Assembly (NCBI RefSeq): GCF_012849215.1
Contig: NZ_CP051682.1
Span: 4,526,001-4,590,000 of the forward strand
DNA: 64,000 bases
Direction of reading: 5' to 3'
Origin: Mucilaginibacter robiniae
GTDB lineage: Bacteria; Bacteroidota; Bacteroidia; Sphingobacteriales; Sphingobacteriaceae
Shown here one piece after another: positions 41,867 to 50,387 of this stretch. Position 1 is the first letter of the stretch; each line of letters begins with the position of its first letter. The translations under genes were made by a program, and so were the position numbers. Below the pieces are notes generated by a model. It ran no database searches, was not told where the DNA came from, and was given only the letters and a program-made list of their open reading frames with translations.

Positions 41867-43559
41867 TATCACAATCTGCTCGTTTTTACTTTTACTGCTC
41901 AGTCTATCAGTAAAAGCACAATGTCCGCCTAATATCGGGTTTGAAAAAGGTTCATATGTTGGTTGGCAGTGTTACTCAGGTACAGTAAGTCAAGATACGC
42001 GGCAACTCAATATAGCTGTTTCTCCAACCGCACCCACGCCTGACCGCCACACCATAATCGACAAAACATCCACACAGCTTGATCCTTACGGCTTGTTTCC
42101 GGTAGTTTGCCCTAACGGGAGTCAGCATTCCGTTAAATTGGGTAATGAAATTCCTAGCAGAAAAGCAGATAGAATTACTTATACTTACACCATTCCGCCT
42201 GGCAGTTCCTATACTTTACTTTTTTATTATGCAGTTGTTCTGCAAAACCCATCTAATCATGGCGATTTAGAGCAACCCAGGTTTACTGCTAAAGTTTATG
42301 ATGTAACAGATAGTACGTACGTGAATTGTCCGTCATTTAATTTTAGTCAAAGCTCAAGTATACCTGGGTTCAAATTGTCTAGTACCAGTTCAGCAGGTCA
42401 AACAAATTCTTCAGTGTATTATAAAGATTGGTCGGCCACTACCATCAATTTGGTGGGGTATGCAGGTAAAACCATTCAGTTAGAGTTCACCGTAAATGAT
42501 TGTACTAGAGGCCAACACTTTGGATATGCTTATTTAGATTTGGATGAAAACTGTGGTTCTGCCATAACAGGCAACACCTATTGTCTTGGGCAAAGTGCAG
42601 TCACATTGCGTGCACCAGCTGGTTTTAGTAATTATACATGGTACAACGGTAATAAATCCAAGCAATTAGGACAAGGGCAAACTTTAACCCTATCTCCGCC
42701 ACCTCCCGATTTAAGTACCTATGCTGTTAAAATCGATCCCTTTGCTGGTGTAGGCTGTCAAGATACTTTGTATACTACAGTACATCGTATTACTACAACA
42801 TTTAAGTTAAATGTACCTGAAAAAATATATGGATGTCCGGGTTCTGCTGTTGATTTAACCGCACCTGAAGTAACTGCGGGTAGTAGTCTCGGAACAATAT
42901 TCAGCTATTACAATGATTTCAATGAAACGAGCTTTTTGTATCGGCCTAACGAGATTACCACACCCGGAACGTATTATATCAAAGGTCAGAATACCGAAGG
43001 CTGCGAAAGTATTATGCCCATACAAGTAGTTATTGATACGCCCCAAATTAAAGTAAACAATGATAATTCCACTACGTACCCCAATACCATTGATTTAAGT
43101 AGAACCTATACTCATCGAGCCGGCTATACTTACACTTACTATAGTGATGCAACTGCAAGCAAAGCGGTAGAGAATTACTGGTCGATTAATAAAAGTGGTA
43201 CTTATTACATTAAAGCAACTACAGGTAATAACTGCTACATTATAGCTCCGGTCAATGTAACGATTAATCCGCCACCGCCATACATTATTAAAGCGCCTAA
43301 TACATTTACACCAAATGGTGATGGTAGAAATGAACGTTTTTCTCTCAACTTTGAAGGCTACGTAACTTTCGGCAATCTCAGAATTTACAATAGGGAAGGA
43401 CAGCTAGTATTTTCCAGCAGAACGATTGCAGATTACTGGGATGGAACTTACGCTGGTAAGGAATTGCCTGTAGGTGTATATTACTGGGTGTTTGATGGTT
43501 ATGATAGCTACTCCAAAGCGCCGATTAAACGGACAGATTATATAACTTTGTTAAGATAG
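41859..43559 (+). CDS. Secreted protein with gliding-motility-associated C-terminal domain (type IX type B cargo)
   Basis: A 566-residue exported protein. After the signal peptide (cleavage near VKAQC) it has a beta-rich, concanavalin-like region (about 25-230) and Ig-like, Cys- and Gly-rich repeats. The C-terminal 80 residues carry the CHU_C/gliding-associated sorting signature TFTPNGDGRNERF and PVGVYYWVFDG, which targets proteins to the type IX secretion system (type B). The product should be secreted or surface-attached; the ligand is unknown. It is inserted between gdhA and ccmE. The start codon lies in the right arm of the hairpin. Confidence 0.85.
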   Translation: MRFITICSFLLLLLSLSVKAQCPPNIGFEKGSYVGWQCYSGTVSQDTRQLNIAVSPTAPTPDRHTIIDKTSTQLDPYGLFPVVCPNGSQHSVKLGNEIPSRKADRITYTYTIPPGSSYTLLFYYAVVLQNPSNHGDLEQPRFTAKVYDVTDSTYVNCPSFNFSQSSSIPGFKLSSTSSAGQTNSSVYYKDWSATTINLVGYAGKTIQLEFTVNDCTRGQHFGYAYLDLDENCGSAITGNTYCLGQSAVTLRAPAGFSNYTWYNGNKSKQLGQGQTLTLSPPPPDLSTYAVKIDPFAGVGCQDTLYTTVHRITTTFKLNVPEKIYGCPGSAVDLTAPEVTAGSSLGTIFSYYNDFNETSFLYRPNEITTPGTYYIKGQNTEGCESIMPIQVVIDTPQIKVNNDNSTTYPNTIDLSRTYTHRAGYTYTYYSDATASKAVENYWSINKSGTYYIKATTGNNCYIIAPVNVTINPPPPYIIKAPNTFTPNGDGRNERFSLNFEGYVTFGNLRIYNREGQLVFSSRTIADYWDGTYAGKELPVGVYYWVFDGYDSYSKAPIKRTDYITLLR

Positions 43560-43611
43560 ATTCTAAATAATATATATCTGTTGTAATAAAGTTAATTAGC
43601 TATACGTTTTG

Positions 43612-43619
43612 TATTTTTG
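43612..43619 (+). promoter_or_regulatory. Putative -7 box (TATTTTTG) for ccmE-ccmF
   Basis: Matches TAnnTTTG, 28 bases before ATG 43648. Confidence 0.5.
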
Positions 43620-43647
43620 TATATCGATTTTCAGCAGTTAAAACATC

Positions 43648-44064
43648 ATGAAAAAAAGCGCTATACTAGGTATAATTGTTATTGCTGTAGCTATTGCGGT
43701 AATTATTAGTACCTATTCTAATTCAAGTACTTACGGTTCATTTAAAGATGCAGAACAAACTAAAAGTGAGTTGCATATTGTAGGGCATCTAAACAAAGAA
43801 AAACCATTGTATTATGATGCTACTAAAGATGCCAATTACTTTTCATTTTACATGAAAGATAACAAAGGTGAAGAATGTAAAGTAGTTTTCACCGGTACTA
43901 AACCGCAAGATTTTGAACGTTCAGAACAAATTGTGTTAACCGGCCAAATGCAGGGTAGTGAATTTCATGCCAATAAAATTTTAATGAAATGCCCATCCAA
44001 ATATACCCAAGATAAGGTCGAAATTTCCGGTGCTGCTACGCCAACCAAGCAAGCCAGCATATAA
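43648..44064 (+). CDS. ccmE: Haem chaperone CcmE, cysteine-type (CxxxY)
   Basis: A 138-residue protein with a single N-terminal membrane helix (about 5-22) and a periplasmic OB-fold (YGSFKDAEQTKSELHIVGHL...). Proteobacterial CcmE binds haem covalently through His in HxxxY. Here the same place is C115-P-S-K-Y119, a CxxxY motif, as in the CcmE variants of Desulfovibrio and archaea. It stands 16 bases before ccmF. The CcmE identity rests on fold, motif position and the neighbouring ccmF. Confidence 0.86.
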   Translation: MKKSAILGIIVIAVAIAVIISTYSNSSTYGSFKDAEQTKSELHIVGHLNKEKPLYYDATKDANYFSFYMKDNKGEECKVVFTGTKPQDFERSEQIVLTGQMQGSEFHANKILMKCPSKYTQDKVEISGAATPTKQASI

Positions 44065-44080
44065 TCGCTAACAGCACTTC

Positions 44081-46543
44081 ATGAACATAGATTTTAAAGG
44101 GGAGCACCTTCTGCCGGGGCACCTGGGACAGTTTTTTATTGTACTTTCCTTCGGCTCGGCATTATTAGCTACCATTAGTTACTACTTCGCTACTACACAA
44201 ACCAACAAGCTTGACCTTTCCTGGTTCAGGCTGGCCCGTTTAAGTTTTTATATCAACACCGTATCGGTAGTAGCCATAGGCTGCTGCTTGTTCTACATTA
44301 TTTACAATAACCTTTTCGAATACCATTATGCGTGGGCGCACTCATCGCGCACATTGCCCGTGTATTACATCATTTCCAGCTACTGGGAAGGGCAGGAAGG
44401 TAGTTTCTGGTTATGGACTTTCTGGCAGGCGATGTTAGGTAATATCTTAATGTGGAAAGCCAAATCATGGGAAAAGCCCGTAATGACTGTTGTTGGCCTT
44501 TCGCAAACGCTGTTGGCTTCTATGTTAATTGGTGTTGAGCTTTTTGGTACTCGCGTGGGTAGTTCGCCATTCATATTATTGCGTGATGCAGTACCCGGAC
44601 CCATATTCAGCCAACCTAATTACTTGGATTTTATTAAAGACGGTAACGGCTTAAATCCCTTGTTGCAGAACTACTGGATGGTAATACATCCGCCAACTTT
44701 GTTTTTGGGCTTTGCTTCAATGATAGTTCCGTTTGCATATGCAGTAGCTGGCTTATGGCAAAAGCGCTATAAAGAATGGATTAATCCCGCTATCAGCTAC
44801 AGCTTGTTTGCAGTAATGGTGCTGGGTACTGGTATTATTATGGGCTCTTTTTGGGCTTACGAATCACTGAATTTTGGTGGTTTCTGGGCTTGGGATCCGG
44901 TTGAGAATGCCTCTTTAATACCCTGGTTAGTACTGGTTGCTGCTTTGCACGTGCTTATTGTTTACAAAAACTCAGGTCATTCATATTTTACCGCTACATT
45001 CTTAACATTGCTGAGCTTTGTGTTAGTGCTATATGCCTCGTTCCTAACCCGTAGTGGTATTCTGGGTGAAACTTCTGTACATGCTTTTACTGATTTAGGA
45101 ATGTTCTGGCACTTGGTACTGGATGTTGTAATTTTCTTAGGTATTACCATCGGAGTATTAGTTTGGCGCTGGAAAGAATTACCTATTTCACGAAAGGAAG
45201 AAGAAACCTATTCGCGTGAGTTCTGGATGTTTGTAGGTTCAGCATTTTTAGGTCTTTCTTGCCTGCAATTAGTTATAGTAACTTCTATTCCGGTTTGGAA
45301 TGCGATGTTTAAAACGCATATTGCACCGCCAGCTAATCCGGTATCCTTATACAATGTATTCCAGGCAGGTTTTGCATTCATCGTTACCTTGTTTTTAGGC
45401 TTTACACAATTCTTAAAATACAAGAAAACAGATACTACTCGCTTCTTTATTACAACGTTAGTTTACTTAGCTTTTGCAGCATTAATTACTGCCGTAATTG
45501 TGTGGGTAAGCGGCGTATATAAACTGAAGTTCGTATTTATTTTAGTAATGCTGGGAGCTGTTTATGGCGTAATGGCAAATGCGAAGATATTAGCTGCTGC
45601 ATTAAAAGGTAAGATCAAGTTAGCCGGATCGGCTGTAGCTCATATTGGCTTCTCGTTGCTGCTGATAGGTGCCTTAATTGCAGCGGGTACCAGCAAAATA
45701 GTTTCGCAGAATGATAAAGGCATGATTGAAGTAAAAGGCTTCGATAAGGTTGCTGATGTACGCGAAAATATTATGCTGTACAAAAACGAGCCGGTTAATA
45801 TGGGTAACTACAAAGTAACTTATGTAGGCGATTCATTAGTAGCTCCTAACCATTATTTTAAAGTATTGTACCAGAAACTGGATGTTAATGGTAAAGTACA
45901 GGAACAGTTCGTATTGAAGCCTAACTCTCAAGCTAATATGAAAATGGGACTGGTTTCATCGCCAGATACCAAGCATTACCTGTTTCATGATTTATATACC
46001 CACGTTTCAGCAGCACCGATTAAGGAAGAAGAGAACCTGACTGCCGGCTCTACTTCGGCCGAGCATGGCGGTGGTGATGAGGACAAGAACTATGAACCTC
46101 CGGTAACTCATGAAGTTCGCATTGGCGATACGATCCGTTATCGTGAAGGCTATATTGTATTACGAAATTTAAACAAGCAACCTAAAATTCAAAACATCCC
46201 GCTTGGCACTAATGATGTAGCTATAGGTGCTGAATTGGAAGTAGTAGCACATGGGCATACATACCAAGCTGAGCCGATCTTCATGATTAAAGACAATAAT
46301 ACTTTCGACTTTCCACGTAAGGTTGATGATGCGGGTTTGAAGCTGCGTTTTTCAAAAGTTATACCTGCGGAAAATAAGTTTGAAATCACTGTTTATCAAC
46401 AGCCGGAAAGAATGAAATCTTACATCGTAATGCGGGCTATTGATTTTCCATACATCAACTTCTTCTGGGCCGGTACCATCATCATGGTAATTGGTTTCCT
46501 GATGTCGATTTTTAGAAGGAATAGCGAATTAAAAGTAAGCTGA
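44081..46543 (+). CDS. ccmF: Cytochrome c haem lyase CcmF
   Basis: An 820-residue membrane protein, the haem lyase-type core that attaches haem to apocytochromes. It carries the conserved WWD-like domain GGFWAWDPVENASLIPW, multiple helices, and GTRVGSSPFI and HPPTLFLGFASM segments. The C-terminal part (about 560-790) is a periplasmic domain with Glu-rich loops. It follows ccmE by 16 bases. The TGA is one base before the ATG of the dioxygenase gene. No ccmG or ccmH is in the window. Confidence 0.9.
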   Translation: MNIDFKGEHLLPGHLGQFFIVLSFGSALLATISYYFATTQTNKLDLSWFRLARLSFYINTVSVVAIGCCLFYIIYNNLFEYHYAWAHSSRTLPVYYIISSYWEGQEGSFWLWTFWQAMLGNILMWKAKSWEKPVMTVVGLSQTLLASMLIGVELFGTRVGSSPFILLRDAVPGPIFSQPNYLDFIKDGNGLNPLLQNYWMVIHPPTLFLGFASMIVPFAYAVAGLWQKRYKEWINPAISYSLFAVMVLGTGIIMGSFWAYESLNFGGFWAWDPVENASLIPWLVLVAALHVLIVYKNSGHSYFTATFLTLLSFVLVLYASFLTRSGILGETSVHAFTDLGMFWHLVLDVVIFLGITIGVLVWRWKELPISRKEEETYSREFWMFVGSAFLGLSCLQLVIVTSIPVWNAMFKTHIAPPANPVSLYNVFQAGFAFIVTLFLGFTQFLKYKKTDTTRFFITTLVYLAFAALITAVIVWVSGVYKLKFVFILVMLGAVYGVMANAKILAAALKGKIKLAGSAVAHIGFSLLLIGALIAAGTSKIVSQNDKGMIEVKGFDKVADVRENIMLYKNEPVNMGNYKVTYVGDSLVAPNHYFKVLYQKLDVNGKVQEQFVLKPNSQANMKMGLVSSPDTKHYLFHDLYTHVSAAPIKEEENLTAGSTSAEHGGGDEDKNYEPPVTHEVRIGDTIRYREGYIVLRNLNKQPKIQNIPLGTNDVAIGAELEVVAHGHTYQAEPIFMIKDNNTFDFPRKVDDAGLKLRFSKVIPAENKFEITVYQQPERMKSYIVMRAIDFPYINFFWAGTIIMVIGFLMSIFRRNSELKVS

Positions 46544-46544
46544 T

Positions 46545-47264
46545 ATGGTATTAACCAATCATACACATAACATCAGGGATAACGGGTTTACCGTTATCCC
46601 TGATGTGTTTAGAGACCATGAGGTTAACGAAATGGTTAGCCTAATTGAGCAGGCTGATACATCTGATTTGACCTTTCGTAAAACAGATGATTTATTTGCT
46701 ATTCGTCAGTTTCTAAAACAAGTTCCTGAAATTAAAACATTGATTTTTACAGATATGCTTCGTCAGATTTTGGATGCTTTATTCAGTTTCAATTATTTTG
46801 TGGTAAAATCTATTTATTTTGATAAACCCCAAAAATCAAACTGGTTTGTAGCTTACCATCAGGATTTAACCATATCGGTAGATAGAAAAGTAGATTTACC
46901 AGATTTTGGGCCTTGGACAATCAAGCAAAATCAATTTGCCGTACAACCTCCCTTAGCAATTCTGAAAGATAATTTTACGGTTCGTATTCATTTAGATGAT
47001 ACGGATGAAGGTAATGGCGCACTCAAGGTAATTCCCAAATCTCATCATAAAGGTATCTACCGACCGGAAAATATAAACTGGGATGCAGAGCAAGAAGTAA
47101 TTTGCCCAGTACCTAGAGGTGGTATCATGATTATGCGTCCATTACTATTACATGCTTCTAATAGAACCACCAGTAACCGGCGCAGGCGGGTGATACATAT
47201 AGAGTTTAGCAAAGCGCTTTTGCCAGATGGCTTACAATGGTCAGAGCTAGAAAGCAGCTACTGA
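46545..47264 (+). CDS. Phytanoyl-CoA dioxygenase family protein
   Basis: A 239-residue non-haem Fe(II)/2-oxoglutarate-dependent oxygenase. The facial triad is visible: H105 and D107 in VAYHQDLT, and H203 in LLLHASN. Arg in RRRVIHIEF is the likely 2-oxoglutarate ligand. The N-terminus (NGFTVIPDVFRDHEV) is typical of the family, which confirms that the start includes the hairpin-encoding region. It starts one base after ccmF, so coupled translation is likely, though a role in cytochrome maturation is not known. Substrate unknown. Confidence 0.87.
   Translation: MVLTNHTHNIRDNGFTVIPDVFRDHEVNEMVSLIEQADTSDLTFRKTDDLFAIRQFLKQVPEIKTLIFTDMLRQILDALFSFNYFVVKSIYFDKPQKSNWFVAYHQDLTISVDRKVDLPDFGPWTIKQNQFAVQPPLAILKDNFTVRIHLDDTDEGNGALKVIPKSHHKGIYRPENINWDAEQEVICPVPRGGIMIMRPLLLHASNRTTSNRRRRVIHIEFSKALLPDGLQWSELESSY
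46570..46606 (+). repeat. Perfect 16-bp hairpin inside the 5' coding region of the dioxygenase gene
   Basis: ACATCAGGGATAACGG (46570-46585) pairs with CCGTTATCCCTGATGT (46591-46606) around GTTTA. It covers codons 9-21 and begins 25 bases after the start. No long T run follows. It may slow ribosomes or act as an RNA switch or attenuator after ccmF. Confidence 0.75.
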
Positions 47265-47269
47265 CTAAT

Positions 47270-48190
47270 TCAATCTTTTAGAAAAGCTGCAATTTTGGGG
47301 TTAACTGTTGCCGCTTGTTCAAGGTAAGGTAAGTGCCCGGCATCATCTACAGGTAAAAACGTTGCTTTAAGCACGCTACGTACCGAATCGCTGTACTGGA
47401 AAGGCACAGTATGGTCTTCTTTTCCCCAAATTAGTAGCGTTGGTTTGTGGGTATTGTTCAAGCAAATGCTTTCAGCTTTACCTTCACTAGGATAGTTATA
47501 CAAAGTAGATACTAAGGCATGTGTAAAGCCCTTGTACTGCATTTGAGTTTTGTATTTACTAACCCAATCAGGATGCCGATTAGGATATTTAAAGTCTTCT
47601 ACCTGGCTTTCGGCTCTTTTATCTGAATGGATGGTGAACTGGTAATCAGTTATTAGTTCCGGTGTATTAGGCTTCATCTTTGAATAGGCCGGATCAATCA
47701 ATACTACCTTATTAACCAGTTGCGGGTACTGGCAGGTGAAGTCACGAGCAACTTTGCCACCAAATGATACACCAACTAAATTAACTGGTGCTTGCAGATG
47801 AAGATTGGTAAGTAGTTCATTGAGTTGCTGCATATATACCTGGTGGTTGTAGGTGATATCTGGTCGGTCAGAAAACCCGCGACCGTATTCATCATAACGT
47901 AATACCCGGAAGCCTTGGGCTGTTAAGTATTCATAAGTACCATCCCAAATGTAGTAGGGTACACTAAAGCCATGTATCAGCACAACTACTTTGCCGGTAG
48001 CTGGGCCGCCTAGTTGATAGTGAGTAATACCCTGACTAAGTTTAATGTACTGACCACCTGCTTGCTTACGATCGGCATCAGTTAAATCTTTCTTTTCCTT
48101 ATTATTCCACCGGTACAATCCTGTTAATATAATTCCTGCAATAACAAATATATAAGCTAAGATGGTAAGGAAAATTCTGACAAATTTCAT
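47270..48190 (-). CDS. Alpha/beta hydrolase, membrane-anchored
   Basis: A 306-residue alpha/beta hydrolase. After a hydrophobic N-terminal segment (about 5-25, probably an anchor) it has the oxyanion region VVVLIHGFSVPYYIW, the nucleophile elbow VGVSFGGK (Ser), an acid in LLIWGKEDHTVP and a His in DDAGHLPYLE. ATG 48190 is used; an open frame to 48352 runs into the divergent gene and is rejected. Substrate unknown. It is convergent with the dioxygenase and divergent from the DUF2520 gene. Confidence 0.88.
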   Translation of the reverse strand: MKFVRIFLTILAYIFVIAGIILTGLYRWNNKEKKDLTDADRKQAGGQYIKLSQGITHYQLGGPATGKVVVLIHGFSVPYYIWDGTYEYLTAQGFRVLRYDEYGRGFSDRPDITYNHQVYMQQLNELLTNLHLQAPVNLVGVSFGGKVARDFTCQYPQLVNKVVLIDPAYSKMKPNTPELITDYQFTIHSDKRAESQVEDFKYPNRHPDWVSKYKTQMQYKGFTHALVSTLYNYPSEGKAESICLNNTHKPTLLIWGKEDHTVPFQYSDSVRSVLKATFLPVDDAGHLPYLEQAATVNPKIAAFLKD

Positions 48191-48275
48191 TTGTTTTGTA
48201 CTGTCTTGAATGAGGCACGAAAGGTATAAAAAAAATGAATATGCCTTATGTGCTCTGTTATACAAAATAGTACTT

Positions 48276-49058
48276 ATGAAAATAACCATATTGGGCGCAG
48301 GTAACGTAGCAACGCACATGGCTGCTGCTTTATTTAGCGCCGGGCATATCATTGTACAGGTGTATAGTCGTACCCCTCAAAATGCAAGGCTGCTTGCTAA
48401 ACAGGTACAGGCAGAAGCCATTGGTAACTTAAATGATGTAAGTACCAGCACCGACATGTACCTGATTAGCGTAAAAGATGATGTGATAGAGGAGATTGTA
48501 GCAGCTTTAGCTCATCATCAAAAATTAATTGTACATACATCAGGAGCTACAACCCTGCAAATATTAACGACCTACATCCAACAGGCAGGCGTGTTTTATC
48601 CATTACAAACGTTTAGTAAAAGCAAGGCAATAGATTTTAGTCAAGTGCCTATGTGTGTTGAAGGAGCTAATGAAGAAATTACTGCTTTGCTACAGCAATT
48701 AGCGCAAAGCATTACCCAAAACGTTTATCTGGTTAGTTCAGAACAAAGGAAAATATTACACTTATCTGCGGTATTTGCCTGTAATTTCCCCAACTATTTG
48801 TATTACATAGCTCAACAGTTACTGGCCCAACAGCAATTAAGCTTTGATTTATTACGTCCCCTTATATTAGAAACAGCCGAAAAGGTGCAGCAGCAATTTC
48901 CGGCTGATGTACAAACTGGTCCGGCTGTCAGAAAAGATGAAAAAACAATGGACGCTCACATAGCTTTATTAAACGCTCAGCCTGATGTGCAGCATTTATA
49001 TCAGTTGTTAAGTCAGGCAATCATCAAAATGGGAGAGCACAAACACCTAGTATCGTAA
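48276..49058 (+). CDS. Rossmann-fold plus DUF2520 protein
   Basis: A 260-residue protein. The N-terminal domain is a Rossmann fold (ITILGAGNVATHMAAAL, similar to pyrroline-5-carboxylate reductase or 6-phosphogluconate dehydrogenase-like folds). The C-terminal domain (about 125-250) is the helical DUF2520, with HLSAVFACNFPNYLYYIA and RKDEKTMDAHIALL. The cofactor is probably NAD(P); the substrate is unknown. In Bacteroidota this gene usually lies near kdsC and maf, as here, which may link it to cell-envelope or housekeeping functions. ATG 48276 is used over an upstream frame at 48210. Confidence 0.85.
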   Translation: MKITILGAGNVATHMAAALFSAGHIIVQVYSRTPQNARLLAKQVQAEAIGNLNDVSTSTDMYLISVKDDVIEEIVAALAHHQKLIVHTSGATTLQILTTYIQQAGVFYPLQTFSKSKAIDFSQVPMCVEGANEEITALLQQLAQSITQNVYLVSSEQRKILHLSAVFACNFPNYLYYIAQQLLAQQQLSFDLLRPLILETAEKVQQQFPADVQTGPAVRKDEKTMDAHIALLNAQPDVQHLYQLLSQAIIKMGEHKHLVS

Positions 49059-49064
49059 AATTGT

Positions 49065-49072
49065 TATTTTTG
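49065..49072 (+). promoter_or_regulatory. Putative -7 box (TATTTTTG) abutting the ferredoxin gene
   Basis: Exact TAnnTTTG match that ends 5 bases before ATG 49078, suggesting a leaderless or nearly leaderless mRNA. Confidence 0.5.
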
Positions 49073-49077
49073 TCGGA

Positions 49078-49410
49078 ATGGACATTTTTAAAGTAAAAAT
49101 CAGCTTTGAGGAAGCAGGGCATAGTCCGGTAGAACTACCTATTGCCGAAGGAGAATCGGTATTAGATGTTTGCCTCGAAAACGGCATAGAATTACAACAT
49201 AACTGCGGCGGCGTATGCGGGTGCAGTACTTGCCATGTTTATGTAACCAAGGGAATGGATAATATCCAGGAAATATCAGATAAAGAGGAAGACTTTATTG
49301 ATCGTGCAGTTAACCCGCGTATTAACTCACGTTTGGGCTGCCAATGTGTAATTATTGATGGCGATATTGAAGTTACCTTGCCCGATCAGTCACAGTTTTT
49401 AGGTCACTAA
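49078..49410 (+). CDS. fdx: Adrenodoxin-type 2Fe-2S ferredoxin
   Basis: A 110-residue soluble ferredoxin. The cluster cysteines are in NCGGVCGCSTCHVYV (C-x5-C-x2-C) with a fourth in SRLGCQCV, the spacing of adrenodoxin/Fdx proteins. The E. coli Fdx supplies electrons to iron-sulfur cluster assembly. It is followed by iscX, as in the isc operon, but hscA, hscB, iscU and iscS are absent here. Extra cysteines (CGGV-C and QC) may have no role. Confidence 0.9.
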   Translation: MDIFKVKISFEEAGHSPVELPIAEGESVLDVCLENGIELQHNCGGVCGCSTCHVYVTKGMDNIQEISDKEEDFIDRAVNPRINSRLGCQCVIIDGDIEVTLPDQSQFLGH

Positions 49411-49501
49411 TTTACTGCATAAGCCTATTGGCCTGTAAGATAGTAGACAAAATTCATCTGAAATTTAAAAGTTTAATCACTACACAATCACGTAATTATT
49501 T

Positions 49502-49747
49502 ATGAGCAACAACGATAAATTTGCTTTACCTATACACTGGAATGACTATGAAGATATTGCTATGGGACTTTATGAAAAGTTTGGCGATAGCTTTGACGAA
49601 TCAAAAATATACCGCATTCGCTTTACTGATTTATTAGAATGGGTACTTACCTTACCACATTTTACCGGCAAGCGTGATGAGGCTAATGAAGGGCATTTGG
49701 AACAGATACAATCTGCCTGGGTATATGAGTGGCGTGATAACCAATAG
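49502..49747 (+). CDS. iscX: IscX (YfhJ) iron-sulfur assembly regulator
   Basis: An 81-residue acidic protein of the IscX family, which binds iron and the cysteine desulfurase IscS and tunes cluster assembly. Landmarks: WNDYEDIAMGLYEKFGD (start region), RFTDLLEWVLTLPHF and AWVYEWRDNQ. The length fits (E. coli IscX is 66 residues; here about ten residues extend at the N-terminus). It lies 91 bases after fdx. This is a compact remnant of the isc operon. Confidence 0.88.
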   Translation: MSNNDKFALPIHWNDYEDIAMGLYEKFGDSFDESKIYRIRFTDLLEWVLTLPHFTGKRDEANEGHLEQIQSAWVYEWRDNQ

Positions 49748-49813
49748 TTTGTTATAGGTATTCATAAACGAATTTCGTAGTATTGCTCAATTTGTTATAA
49801 ACTTTACAAAATC

Positions 49814-50326
49814 TTGTTAAATAAATTTAGAGATATTACCACCTTCATCTTTGATGTTGACGGGGTATTAACCGACGGAAGTGTTTACGTAAATGATATA
49901 GGTGAACAAACCCGTGCCTTCAATATTAAAGATGGTTATGCCTTGCAATTGGCTGTTAAATGCGGATACAATGTATGTGCTATATCGGGCAGTCGCTCAA
50001 AAATTGCCATGCATCGCCTGAATAGCTTAGGTATAAAAGATGTGTACCTAGGCTGTAGTAACAAAACAGAAACTTTTAAAGTGTACATTAATGAGCGGGG
50101 TATCAGCCCCATGAATGTGATGTATATGGGTGATGATATTCCTGATCTGGGCGTCATGAAACTGGTAGGTATGCCCGTTTGCCCGGCAGATGCAGCCGAA
50201 GAAATCAAGGAAGTAAGCCAATATATATCGCACATCTCTGGCGGGAAAGGCTGTGCGCGTGATGTGGTTGAAAAAGTATTAAAAATTCAGGGCAAATGGA
50301 TGGGAGCAGAGGCTTATAGCTGGTAA
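49814..50326 (+). CDS. kdsC: 3-deoxy-D-manno-octulosonate 8-phosphate phosphatase (TTG start)
   Basis: A 170-residue HAD phosphatase, the KdsC type without a cap domain, which makes KDO for lipopolysaccharide. The motifs are D14-V-D16 in FIFDVDGVLTDGS, ISGSRS (motif II Ser), and MGDDIPDLGVM. The frame has a stop just upstream and no ATG, so TTG 49814 is the start. The alternative, an isoleucine codon start, is less likely. It precedes maf on the same strand (61 bases). Confidence 0.88.
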   Translation: MLNKFRDITTFIFDVDGVLTDGSVYVNDIGEQTRAFNIKDGYALQLAVKCGYNVCAISGSRSKIAMHRLNSLGIKDVYLGCSNKTETFKVYINERGISPMNVMYMGDDIPDLGVMKLVGMPVCPADAAEEIKEVSQYISHISGGKGCARDVVEKVLKIQGKWMGAEAYSW

Positions 50327-50387
50327 TCTCTTTATACCTTTTGTGATATACATTTACTTGCCAACCTTCAACTATTTGCTGTAAACT

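Noticed and set aside
43989..44005. Sequence error causing the His-to-Cys change in CcmE
   Set aside because: The CxxxY motif is a known variant and the frame around it is intact, so I treat it as real.
47270..48352. Longer alpha/beta hydrolase start at 48352
   Set aside because: The extra 54 residues overlap the DUF2520 gene and carry no family sequence; ATG 48190 precedes a natural membrane anchor.
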